Positions 1-7,825 of a stretch of 64,000 bases of DNA are shown here, in pieces (position 1 is the stretch's first letter; the number at the start of each line of letters is the position of its first letter). A model generated the notes under the pieces. It was not told where the DNA came from. It ran no database searches and saw only the letters and a list, made by a program, of their open reading frames with translations. Source of the stretch: QHXW01 sp035297145 (GTDB taxonomy: Bacteria; Acidobacteriota; Terriglobia; Bryobacterales; Bryobacteraceae); assembly GCA_035297145.1 (NCBI GenBank), contig DATGZN010000046.1, positions 1-64,000 of the forward strand, given 5' to 3'. Made by a program: the position numbers and the translations under genes.

Positions 1-1
1 G

Positions 2-139
2 ACTCTGCGTCGAGAAAGCCGAGCCTGGAATCGTCGGATGAATCGCGCCCGCACCAAGATCAACTGGACGTTCGACCGCAAAGCTGCCCGTCGGAAGTTC
101 GGCTACAAAAGGAACTCTTTCATACGGTCACAGACCTAG
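2..139 (+). mobile_element. IS630-type transposase, C-terminal fragment cut by the window edge
   Basis: The second forward frame is open from base 2 to a TAG at 137-139, giving 45 residues. It contains WNRRMNRARTKINWTFD followed by RKAARRKFGYKRNSF, a basic tail I recognise from IS630-family (DDE) transposases. The catalytic part lies outside the window, so activity cannot be judged. The element should continue a few tens of bases past the stop to its terminal inverted repeat, which I could not delimit. The assignment rests on the tail alone. Confidence 0.7.
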
Positions 140-439
140 TCTGGTCACTACACCAGTCTGGTTCAAAGAGGGTATAACCACAAATTGGGTGTCACGCTGC
201 CTCTTGAGGACGCCTTTCTTGTCCCGCGTGATGATGGAAAGCTCAACTTCAAGGTCGGTTATCATCGTGGTCGTCTGGTTGATGATTGCGCCGACGACCG
301 GACCGCTTGTTTCCCAAGGTTGTCCCACGCCGCACATCACGCGTGCCGAGGCCACAACAGTCTGCGCAAAACAGGGGGGAGAAAGCGCCAATAAGCACGT
401 TCCCACGAATAGCGGCGTATTGCCACCCATATGAATCAT
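128..439 (-). CDS. Small secreted protein, unrecognised; C-terminus probably altered by the adjacent IS
   Basis: I do not recognise the family. The protein begins with a short charged stretch, then a hydrophobic core ending in PPCFAQ, a plausible signal peptide, followed by about 75 residues. The start at 439 (MIHMGG) has GAGAGG just upstream; a further ATG lies at 430. Starting at 496 would add a Cys/Arg-rich leader before the signal peptide and is less likely, although it would sit directly after the upstream stop at 498. The last few codons overlap the transposase coding sequence, so the native C-terminus may have been replaced when the IS inserted. That is inference. Confidence 0.5.
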   Translation of the reverse strand: MIHMGGNTPLFVGTCLLALSPPCFAQTVVASARVMCGVGQPWETSGPVVGAIINQTTTMITDLEVELSIITRDKKGVLKRQRDTQFVVIPSLNQTGVVTRLGL

Positions 440-497
440 TTTCCTCTCGCCGCAGCGTGCCATCGAATACGCTTCACCGAACGGGGAGCATGACACT

Positions 498-1352
498 TCA
501 GAACGAGATTCCCATGGCTCTCAGGGCGTGTTCGACTTGTTGCCACAGGGCCACCAGTTGCCCGGTAATCGTCACACCGGTTTTCAAGGCTTCTATTGAG
601 GCTTTGAGTGGTCCTGTCTTTCTCTTGTCCGCGGGCAGTGCAGCCTGTTCGGAAATGTGGGCCAGGTACTCAAGCATTTCCTTCTTGTTTTCCAGCTCGC
701 TCGACGCACCGACAGCGTCGGTAAGTTTGCGCAGTGCTTCCGCTAATTCGCCGTGTCCTGATGTGGTCAAAGTTTGGATTGAACTGTTCAAATCGCCGCA
801 AACAGTGCCGAGATTCAAGGTGGCGATCGTACTGTTCGAGATGGTCAAATTTGTCACTTCTCGGTCCTCTCCGTGATGGATACCCAATGTGGCTTCCAAT
901 GACAGTGCCTGTATTTCCCTGTTTATTCTTGCTTTGAGTGCGGCCGCTCTACGCACCGACGCACCCATCACCGCATCGCCAGCTCCGGCAGGGTATTTCA
1001 GGTGACGTGTGCGAAGGGTGAGGATTGCCCCATCGATGTATTCGTTAAGCCTGGCGTTAAACTCCTTAAGGTGCGGGAACTCAAGCAGCAGCGCTGGCAC
1101 CTTGGCAGCCAACTCCCTTCGGTAAGCCATGGCCTTTTCAATTATGGATTCCGTCGAACTGAAAATAATCTCCATCTCGCGAACAAGTCGTCCTCCGGAG
1201 TTGGCCATCCTTTGCAAGGCGTTTAGGTCTGTCTCCCTCTGGACGGCGGCGTCTTCAAGAAGGGTCGAGAGTTTGATGATCTCCAACCGGCGCGCAGCGT
1301 GGAGATTAAAGTTGGGATTCAACTCGTTCACAGCCCGTTGCTGCCGCTGCAT
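498..1352 (-). CDS. Unrecognised 284-residue protein with helical N-terminus and a beta/helical C-terminal domain
   Basis: No family is recognised. The first ~160 residues are rich in Leu, Glu, Lys and Arg and look like long, possibly coiled-coil, helices. After GIHHGEDREVTNL comes a strand-rich stretch (ISNSTIATLNLGTVCGDLNS) and then helices with GHGELAEALRKLTDAV, SELENKKEMLEYLAHISEQA and a terminal LWQQVEHALRAMGI. This N-terminal variable plus C-terminal accessory-domain layout resembles proteins I associate with accessory regions, but I cannot name the domain. There is no transmembrane segment or signal peptide. It lies between an IS and a toxin-antitoxin locus. The start ATG at 1352 has no evident ribosome binding site. 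Confidence 0.65.
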   Translation of the reverse strand: MQRQQRAVNELNPNFNLHAARRLEIIKLSTLLEDAAVQRETDLNALQRMANSGGRLVREMEIIFSSTESIIEKAMAYRRELAAKVPALLLEFPHLKEFNARLNEYIDGAILTLRTRHLKYPAGAGDAVMGASVRRAAALKARINREIQALSLEATLGIHHGEDREVTNLTISNSTIATLNLGTVCGDLNSSIQTLTTSGHGELAEALRKLTDAVGASSELENKKEMLEYLAHISEQAALPADKRKTGPLKASIEALKTGVTITGQLVALWQQVEHALRAMGISF

Positions 1353-1396
1353 AAGTACACAATACCAGGGTTTCGGAGCCGTTGTAGCCTGGGTCG

Positions 1397-1694
1397 TCAG
1401 ACGTCGGCGGTGCGTTGAATCCGCCGTACTCGGATTTCTTTCTCACGCTTGCGCGTCTGCGCGATGTCGTAAGCGAATTGCATCCGCATGAGCGTGTCCA
1501 TCTTCACGCCGAAAGCTCTCTCGATGCATAGCGCTATGTCGCCGGACAGGCTGGCTTTGCCGTTGAGCAAACTGGGCAAGGCAGGGCGGGACACCTGAAG
1601 CGTGGCGGACGCGGCCGTAACGGACCTGCCCGCGGGCTCAATGATGTCCGTCCCGAATGAAATCGCCGGGATGGGGCGGGTTCTTGAGGGGCAT
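1397..1694 (-). pseudogene. Second HigA-family antitoxin gene, single-base frameshift
   Basis: An ATG at 1694 preceded by AGGAG opens a frame reading MPLKNPPHPGDFIR, nearly the same as the start of the neighbouring HigA, but it hits a stop after 18 codons. The downstream frame (1594-1397) gives SRPALPSLLNGKASLSGDIA, the recognition helix region of the same HTH family. Removing one G from the CGGG run at 1652-1655 joins the two into a 98-residue HigA (FIRTDIIEP...). The gene follows the first higA by 16 bp with a good ribosome binding site, so the locus would be higB-higA-higA. The frameshift could be real or a sequencing error. Confidence 0.75.
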
Positions 1695-1710
1695 CGTGGT
1701 TACTCCTGGC

Positions 1711-1992
1711 CTAAGCCAATTGCAGCCGCTTGAGTTTCATCCGGTCGGCGCGAACGTTGGCGAGATCGTACTGCGCCTGTTGCACAAGCCAGCTTTCGGC
1801 GCTGCCGCCGAAGACCTTGGACAGTCTGACGGCCATTTCGGGAGAGATGCCGCGCTTCTCGTTCACTAGTTCCGATAACGTGGTGCGCGTGACTCCAAGG
1901 GCGGCGGCGGCGTCCGTGATGCTCAAGCCCAAAGGCTCGATGCACTGGCGCAACACAAAGCCTCCAGGGTGAGGCGGATTCTTCATCGGCAT
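1711..1992 (-). CDS. higA: HigA-family antitoxin (XRE/HTH)
   Basis: The 93-residue protein has the VapI/HigA layout: MPMKNPPHPGGFVLRQCIEP, then a helix-turn-helix (SITDAAAALGVTRTTLSELV followed by NEKRGISPEMAVRLSKVFG) and a short C-terminal helix. HigA proteins neutralise the HigB mRNA interferase and repress their own operon. It starts 14 bp after the higB stop with AAAGGGG upstream, so toxin precedes antitoxin as is normal for HigBA. The palindrome upstream of higB is the likely operator. Confidence 0.88.
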   Translation of the reverse strand: MPMKNPPHPGGFVLRQCIEPLGLSITDAAAALGVTRTTLSELVNEKRGISPEMAVRLSKVFGGSAESWLVQQAQYDLANVRADRMKLKRLQLA

Positions 1993-2006
1993 GGTTCAGA
2001 CCCCTT

Positions 2007-2285
2007 TCAGTGGTAGTCCAGATAATCAACATCGAATGCGTCAAAGTCGGCAAAGTGGAAAATCACTCGCCAGTTTGCGCGCACCGACACCGACCAAAAA
2101 CCCTTCCGCTCGCCTTTGAGCGGATGCAACCGGAAGCCCGGCATATCCATGTCTGCCACGGCGCGTGCCGCGTCGAGCCTCGCGAGGATATCTCGCAACT
2201 TCACGACGTGTTCCGCGATCACTCCGCGCGGGTCGTCATCCTCGTGAAGGCGCTTCAATCCCTTATGGCGGATCGATCGGATCAA
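2007..2285 (-). CDS. higB: HigB-family toxin (RelE/ParE superfamily)
   Basis: The 92-residue protein starts MIRSIRHKGLKRL and has the late motif GERKGFWSVSVRANWRVIFH, the core of HigB/RelE-like ribosome-dependent mRNA endonucleases. Length fits the family. The start codon is TTG at 2285; an in-frame TAA a few codons upstream excludes a much longer N-terminus. No Shine-Dalgarno is visible because the palindrome at 2293-2306 occupies that position, so initiation may be weak or leaderless. It is first gene of the higB-higA-higA2 operon. Confidence 0.87.
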   Translation of the reverse strand: MIRSIRHKGLKRLHEDDDPRGVIAEHVVKLRDILARLDAARAVADMDMPGFRLHPLKGERKGFWSVSVRANWRVIFHFADFDAFDVDYLDYH

Positions 2286-2292
2286 TTTGAAC

Positions 2293-2306
2293 CGTAACGC
2301 GTTACG
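2293..2306. promoter_or_regulatory. Perfect 14-bp palindrome, candidate HigA operator
   Basis: CGTAACGCGTTACG is its own reverse complement and is followed by a further GTTACG (2305-2311), so the half-site GTTACG occurs twice in direct array. It ends 7 bp before the TTG of higB, where a bound HigA dimer would block transcription or initiation. Palindromic operators next to higB are typical of the family; binding here is inferred. Confidence 0.6.
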
Positions 2307-2339
2307 TTACGCATGTCAAGTGCGGATGTTGCCGGTGCC

Positions 2340-3180
2340 TTACGGATTCGCCAACCCCGGATTAACCGGCAGCGGCTCCTTTGGTAATTTCGAATCCGGG
2401 AAGCCGCGCACTAACTTGAATGTCCGCTCCCAACGCGTTCGCGTGAAGAAGTGTTCGCCGAGATCGACAAAATGCGTAACCATCGAGCTGGCTGAGTCTC
2501 CGATCAGATCCTCAGTCGATGCCCTGTACGACCAATAGATCAGAAACGGCTTGCCGATGATGTTCTCTCGCGGAACGAAGCCCCAGAAGCGGCTGTCGGA
2601 GGAATTATCGCGATTGTCACCCATCGCAAAGTACGCGTTGGCGGGAACCACGACCTCGCCTGCGACCACGTTCTGAGCCAGCATGTCCCGCTTTCCGTTG
2701 CGCGAGCTCTTCCTTGACTGGGAGACAACACGACCCAGGAAAGTTGTCGAACATCGGCCTGTACCCATACTTGTGGTACACATACGGTTCATTGAGTCGG
2801 ATTCCGTTTCGGTAGACCACACCGTGATCGATTTTCAGCCGGTCGCCGGGCAGTCCAATGAGTCGCTTGACCAACGTCGTATTGATCTCAGGTGGATAGC
2901 GGAAGACGATAATGTCCCCGTGTTTCGGGTCTTCATAGGGCAGTAAATGCTTAGTGAGTGGCCCCGGCGGCGCGTATGCCAGTTTGTCGACAATCAAGTG
3001 GTCTCCAATCAGGAGTGTGTCTTGCATGGAGCCAGTCGGGATGACGAATGCCTGTGCAACGGTCGTTGTCCCGAACAAGAGCATGACGATCGTTACGGCC
3101 CACTCGGCGATGCTGTTCCGGGGCGGTTCGGTGCCCGGAGTTATCTTCGTTGCTTTGGAAACCTTCGGGATTGACGACAT
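2340..3180 (-). pseudogene. lepB: Signal peptidase I gene interrupted by one frameshift
   Basis: The first frame (3180 down to 2617) carries an N-terminal membrane segment (EWAVTIVMLLFGTTTVAQAF), the catalytic serine box PTGSMQDTLLIGDHLIVDK (Ser51) and the general-base lysine in TLVKRLIGLPGD (Lys105). The second frame (2822 to 2340) carries the remaining box GDNRDNSSDSR and a GFVPRENIIGKP region. Deleting one G from the GTCCCG at 2685-2690 (plus strand) joins them into a 279-residue type I leader peptidase reading QRKADMLAQNVV across the junction. All catalytic residues are present, so the gene is either recently broken or mis-sequenced. Type I signal peptidase is normally essential; a second copy may exist elsewhere. 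Confidence 0.85.
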
Positions 3181-3311
3181 GGGATGTCCTTCTATTATCG
3201 CCTGGGCCGAGAAAAGCCGCGGGTATCCCGCAAAAGGCGCGGAATCCCACGCTACGCCTCATTTGCGGCCAACCCCCGTTTGCGATAGCCTGACCCTCAA
3301 GGAGCGGCTTC

Positions 3312-4295
3312 ATGCGCATATCGCGACGCAGGTTTTTGGAAACCACAGCTTTTGGTACTCTCGCGGCTCACTCGGCCATTGGGGCCGAGGGCGGCAAGAC
3401 CGGCGCGCTGCCCAAGCGCGTGCTCGGACGCACGGGCGCGCAGGTCTCGATCCTGGCGATGGGCGGGGGCAGCCGGTTCCTCATGTATAAAGAGGAAGAC
3501 AAGGCGCTCGATGCACTCAACCGTGCGTTCGATCTCGGCATCACTTACATGGACACCGCGTACGGCTACGGCAACGGGTTGAGCGAGACACGCGTGGGCA
3601 AGGTGATGGCGGTGCGGCGCAAGAGAGACGGCATTTTTCTCGCGACGAAGATCGAAGCGCGCAAGGGCGATGAAGCGGCGCGCGTGATCGAGGGCAGTCT
3701 GAAGCGCCTGCAGACCGATCAGATCGACCTGATCCACATTCACTCGCTTGAAGACGAGGCTGATCTGGCGCAGATCGAGGCCCAGGACGGCATTCTGAAC
3801 CGGCTGCTCAAACTACGCGATGAAAAGGTAGCGCGGTTCATCGGCATCACTTGTCATAACGATCCGACAGTGCTCGCCAAGGCGCTCGAACGGCACGATT
3901 TCGATTGCACGCAGATGGCGCTGAACGCGGCGTTGGTGGGGATGAAATCGGGACATGGCATGGAGATCAACGCCGCCATGAAGACCAGCTTCGAGACCGT
4001 GGCGCTGCCTGTGGCGAATCGTAAAAAAATGGGCGTAATTGCCATGAAGATCTACGCGCAGGAGGGGCTGCTCGGCCAGGCGCCGCCCGAGAAGCTGCTC
4101 TACTATTCGCTCACGCTGCCGGTGTCGCTGGCCGTGGTGGGGATGCCGTCGCTCGATTTCATCGAGCAGAATGTGGCGCTGGCCCGCGGATTCAAGCCGC
4201 TGCCAAAGCCCGAGATGGAAGAGCTATCGGGACGGCTATCCGCAAAAAACAAGATGGCGCTCGACCGGCGGTTCGCAAATCACGTGGATGCGTAG
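3312..4295 (+). CDS. Aldo/keto reductase with Tat signal
   Basis: The 327-residue protein starts with a twin-arginine signal (SRRRFLE followed by a hydrophobic stretch), so it is probably exported folded. The AKR barrel follows: VLGRTGAQVS, MDTAYGYG with Asp81 and Tyr86 of the catalytic tetrad, ATKIEA with Lys113, and DLIHIHS supplying the histidine. Such enzymes reduce carbonyls with NAD(P)H, though many Tat-tagged members have unknown substrates. AAGGAG lies 9 bp upstream of the ATG. The gene stands alone, divergent from lepB. Confidence 0.87.
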   Translation: MRISRRRFLETTAFGTLAAHSAIGAEGGKTGALPKRVLGRTGAQVSILAMGGGSRFLMYKEEDKALDALNRAFDLGITYMDTAYGYGNGLSETRVGKVMAVRRKRDGIFLATKIEARKGDEAARVIEGSLKRLQTDQIDLIHIHSLEDEADLAQIEAQDGILNRLLKLRDEKVARFIGITCHNDPTVLAKALERHDFDCTQMALNAALVGMKSGHGMEINAAMKTSFETVALPVANRKKMGVIAMKIYAQEGLLGQAPPEKLLYYSLTLPVSLAVVGMPSLDFIEQNVALARGFKPLPKPEMEELSGRLSAKNKMALDRRFANHVDA

Positions 4296-4385
4296 CGCGC
4301 TGGATCGCCGGCTGGATCGCCGGATGCGAGGTGTCTCGGAGTCCGTCGGCTGAATCAAGGTACGGCCTGTCCAGGCAGCGTGCGT

Positions 4386-4491
4386 TGTAGCGTGCTGCCG
4401 CGGGGCTGGGCGGAAGACCCGCGGGTTTTCTATCGCACACGGCGCAAAAATCCGCAGGTCCCCCGCAAAATACGCGTGGCCCAGCGCTACA
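4386..4491. repeat. Inverted-doublet intergenic repeat, copy 1
   Basis: The 106-bp block begins TGTAGCG and ends CGCTACA. Its right half carries CCGCAGGTCCCCCGCAAAA and then ACGCGTGGCCCAGCGCTACA; the left half holds an inverted, diverged version with a CCCGCGGG core. The same structure recurs at 18682-18789 and a right half at about 29980-30028. Two inverted REP-like halves around a short spacer is a REPIN-type layout. It lies between convergent aldo/keto reductase and secA genes. Confidence 0.6.
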
Positions 4492-4511
4492 CTTCGGTGG
4501 CTACTCCTGGT

Positions 4512-7355
4512 TTACGCCCCGTGGCACTTCTTGTATTTCTTACCGCTGCCGCAGGGGCAAGGATCGTTGCGGCCGACTTTGTCGCCCTTGATGACCTGCT
4601 TGTTGGCGCCGTTGGAGCCGTCGCCGCCCACCATCTGCAACTGTTCCATTTCCTTTTCCTTCTTGCGCTGGATGTTGCGCGTGAAGTCCTGGATGGTGGA
4701 TTGAGCGGCGGCGCGCTGCTGCTCGGCGGCGGCTGAGGAAGCTTCTTCTTCCTCATCTTCCTCGAGGCCTTCTTCGTCAACATTGAAAGGAAGCTGCGGG
4801 CGGCGGCCTTCGCCGGGTTCCTGGGCGATTTGCAGGAAGAACAGCAGGCGTACCGTCTCGTCCTCGATGCGATCCATCATGTCCTGGAACAGGGTGAAGG
4901 ATTCTTTCTTGTACTCGACCAGCGGATCTTTCTGGCCGTAACCGCGCAGCCCGATGCCCTCTTTGAGAGCGTCGATGGAAAGCAGGTGGTCCTTCCACTG
5001 GTCATCAATGACCTTGAGCATGACCCAGCGCTCGCTCTGGCGCATAAGGTCGGCGCCGATCAGGTCTTCTTTTGCCTGATACTTTTGCGCCAGCTGCTCG
5101 AACAGGACTTCTTCAAGCGCCTCGCGCTGCATGCCGGCGAACTCGCTCGGTTCGATCTTATGGCCGAACTGGCTGAGCACGTCGTTGCGGAGCCCATCGA
5201 GGTCCCAGGTATCGGGGTGCACGCCTTGCAGGCAACGAATATCGACGAAAGCACCGATCGCACCGCGCACCATGTCCATGACGCGCTCTTTTTGATCGAC
5301 ACCTTCGAGAAGCTGGCGCCGCATGCCGTAGACGGCCTGGCGCTGCTTGTTCATGACGTCGTCATACTCGAGCAGATGTTTGCGGGACTCGAAGTTCTGA
5401 ACCTCGACGGCCTTCTGCGCGGCGGCGATGCGTTTGGTGATCAGCTTCGACTCAATGGGCACGTCCTCTTCCATGCCCAGGCGGAGCATGAGATTCTGCA
5501 TGCGCTCGCCGCCAAAGATGCGAAGCAGATCGTCCTGTAGCGAAAGGTAAAAGCGCGAGCTGCCGGGATCGCCCTGTCGGCCGGCGCGTCCACGGAGTTG
5601 GTTATCGATGCGGCGCGAGTCATGCCGCTCAGTTCCGAGAATGTGCAGACCGCCGAGCGCTGTGACCTCGTCGTGCTCGGACTCGGTCTCCTGTTTGAAT
5701 TTCAGAATGGCGGCGTCCCATTCCGCACGCTCCGGAGTCCCGACAGCCGCGATTTGCAGATTGTCGGGATTCTTGCCCGACTTGCGCAACATCTCCTTAG
5801 CCATGAACTCGGGATTGCCGCCGAGCAGAATATCGGTTCCGCGGCCGGCCATATTCGTGGAGACGGTGACGGCGCCCTTGCGGCCGGCCTGCGCGACGAT
5901 CGAAGCTTCGCGTTCATGATTCTTGGCGTTCAAGACCTCGTGCTTGACGCCCATGCGCTTCAGCAACCCGGAGAGGCGCTCGGATTTTTCGACAGAAATC
6001 GTGCCAACCAGCACGGGCTGGCCTTTTTCCGCCAAAGTCTTGATCTCTTTGGCGGCGTTGCGGAACTTCTCTTCTTCCGTGCGGTAGACGACGTCGTCAA
6101 ATTCCTTGCGGACCATCTTTCGGTTCGTGGGGATGACCGTCACGTCGAGGTTATAGGTTTTTTGAAATTCGGCGGCTTCGGTCTCGGCGGTACCGGTCAT
6201 GCCGGCGAGCTTTTTGTAGAGACGGAAGTAATTCTGGAAGGTGATGGTGGCGAGCGTCTGGTTTTCGCGCTCGATCTTGACGTTCTCCTTGGCTTCTACA
6301 GCCTGGTGTAAACCATCGGACCAGCGGCGGCCGGGCATGAGACGGCCCGTAAACTCATCGACGATGATGACCTGGCCATCTTTTACTACATAGTCTTTGT
6401 CGCGAAGGAAGATCACGTGCGCCTTGAGCGCTTGCTGCACGTGGTGATTGAATTCGATACAAGCGGGATCGTAGAGGTTGGGAAGGCCGAGCAGCTTTTC
6501 GACTTTGAATACGCCCTCCTCGGTGAGGCCGACGGCGCGATGCTTCTCATCGACGGTGAAATCGCCAGTGGTGTATTTCTCGCCGGGCTCTTTGCCTTCG
6601 ATGACCTCGCCGCGCACCAGTTTCGGGATAATCTTGTTGACCTTGTAATACTTGTCGGTGGATTCCTCGCTCGGGCCCGAAATGATGAGTGGGGTACGCG
6701 CTTCGTCGATCAGGATGGAGTCGACCTCATCGACGATGGCGTAGTGATGCCCGCGCTGCACACAGTCCTCGATGCGGAACTTCATGTTGTCGCGCAGGTA
6801 ATCGAATCCGAATTCGTTGTTAGTGCCGTAGGTGATATCGGAGTTGTAATTTTGCTTGCGCTCCTCGTCATCCAGATCGTGGACGATCACACCCACAGAG
6901 AGGCCCAGGCCCTTGTAGATGCGGCCCATCCACTCGGAATCGCGGTGAGCCAGGTAGTCGTTGACGGTGACGACGTGAACGCCCTTGCCTGCGAGCGCGT
7001 TCAGATAAACCGGTGCTGTGGCCACCAGCGTCTTTCCTTCACCGGTTTTCATCTCCGAGATTCTGCCGCGGTGCAAAACGACGCCGCCGATCATCTGCAC
7101 ATCGAAATGGCGCATGTTGAGGAAGCGGCGGCCGGCTTCGCGGACCACGGCGAATGCCTCGACGAGCAGGTCGTCGATGGTGGCGCCCTGGGCGATGCGC
7201 TCTTTGAATTCGATGGTCTTGGCGGCGAGATCGATGTCGGAGAGCTCGCGGAGACCGGGTTCGAGCTCGTTGATGGCGGCAATGGTCGGCTGCAGCGCCT
7301 TTACTTCGCGCTCAGTCTTGGTACCGAATACTTTAGCCAGAACGGCGTCGATCAT
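4512..7355 (-). CDS. secA: Preprotein translocase ATPase SecA
   Basis: The 947-residue protein is the ATPase that drives preproteins through SecYEG. Visible parts are the Walker A region MKTGEGKTLVA, the Walker B/DEAD-like VDEVDSILIDEARTPLIISG, the TMAGRGTDI motif of the second nucleotide-binding fold and QLRGRAGRQGDPG. The tail ends CPCGSGKKYKKCHGA, the zinc-binding SecB/ribosome-contact motif, preceded by an acidic and Gln/Ala-rich linker. Length is normal or slightly long. It is transcribed alone, divergent from the cupin gene with a 116-bp shared upstream region. Confidence 0.97.
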   Translation of the reverse strand: MIDAVLAKVFGTKTEREVKALQPTIAAINELEPGLRELSDIDLAAKTIEFKERIAQGATIDDLLVEAFAVVREAGRRFLNMRHFDVQMIGGVVLHRGRISEMKTGEGKTLVATAPVYLNALAGKGVHVVTVNDYLAHRDSEWMGRIYKGLGLSVGVIVHDLDDEERKQNYNSDITYGTNNEFGFDYLRDNMKFRIEDCVQRGHHYAIVDEVDSILIDEARTPLIISGPSEESTDKYYKVNKIIPKLVRGEVIEGKEPGEKYTTGDFTVDEKHRAVGLTEEGVFKVEKLLGLPNLYDPACIEFNHHVQQALKAHVIFLRDKDYVVKDGQVIIVDEFTGRLMPGRRWSDGLHQAVEAKENVKIERENQTLATITFQNYFRLYKKLAGMTGTAETEAAEFQKTYNLDVTVIPTNRKMVRKEFDDVVYRTEEEKFRNAAKEIKTLAEKGQPVLVGTISVEKSERLSGLLKRMGVKHEVLNAKNHEREASIVAQAGRKGAVTVSTNMAGRGTDILLGGNPEFMAKEMLRKSGKNPDNLQIAAVGTPERAEWDAAILKFKQETESEHDEVTALGGLHILGTERHDSRRIDNQLRGRAGRQGDPGSSRFYLSLQDDLLRIFGGERMQNLMLRLGMEEDVPIESKLITKRIAAAQKAVEVQNFESRKHLLEYDDVMNKQRQAVYGMRRQLLEGVDQKERVMDMVRGAIGAFVDIRCLQGVHPDTWDLDGLRNDVLSQFGHKIEPSEFAGMQREALEEVLFEQLAQKYQAKEDLIGADLMRQSERWVMLKVIDDQWKDHLLSIDALKEGIGLRGYGQKDPLVEYKKESFTLFQDMMDRIEDETVRLLFFLQIAQEPGEGRRPQLPFNVDEEGLEEDEEEEASSAAAEQQRAAAQSTIQDFTRNIQRKKEKEMEQLQMVGGDGSNGANKQVIKGDKVGRNDPCPCGSGKKYKKCHGA

Positions 7356-7471
7356 TCAGGAAATCTCTTGGGTGGGAGTCCGTTTTCTATTTTACCGCAG
7401 GTACGGGATTTTGGCCGCGAATGGGGACTCCCGATAACTCTCCTGTAGAATGGCAGACCGGAGCGGAGTGA

Positions 7472-7825
7472 ATGCGGCTATTTTCCTGGGACGAAGTGAA
7501 GACTGAGGTCATGAACCCCAACCTGAAACGGAAGGTCATCACCGGCGAGAAGGCTATGGTGGCTCAGGTATTCATTGCCAAGGGTGGAGTGGTGCCCGAA
7601 CATCGCCATGAGAGCGAGCAGCTCACTTACATCATGGAGGGCGCGCTGGAGTTTGAGCTGGAGGGTAAAACCGTGGTGGTGCGGAAAGGTGAGGTGCTGC
7701 ACATCCCGTCGAATGTTCCGCATCGCGCGGTGGCGCTCGAGGACACGCTCGATCTGGACATCTTCAGTCCGATTCGCCTGGATTGGCTGGACGGCACGGA
7801 CCATTATTTACGGCGGGGTAAGTAA
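7472..7825 (+). CDS. Single-domain cupin protein
   Basis: The 117-residue protein forms one cupin barrel. Motif 1 is PEHRHESEQLTYIMEG with metal ligands His44, His46 and a Glu, and motif 2 is GEVLHIPSNVPHRA with His84, so a divalent metal site is likely. GGAG lies 4 bp before the ATG. Its TAA overlaps the ATG of the SDR gene (TAATG), so the two are translationally coupled and probably act on related small molecules. The substrate cannot be read from the sequence. Confidence 0.85.
   Translation: MRLFSWDEVKTEVMNPNLKRKVITGEKAMVAQVFIAKGGVVPEHRHESEQLTYIMEGALEFELEGKTVVVRKGEVLHIPSNVPHRAVALEDTLDLDIFSPIRLDWLDGTDHYLRRGK

Noticed and set aside
4830..7448. Long forward reading frames opposite secA
   Set aside because: They are antisense shadows of a high-GC gene; SecA accounts for the coding signal.
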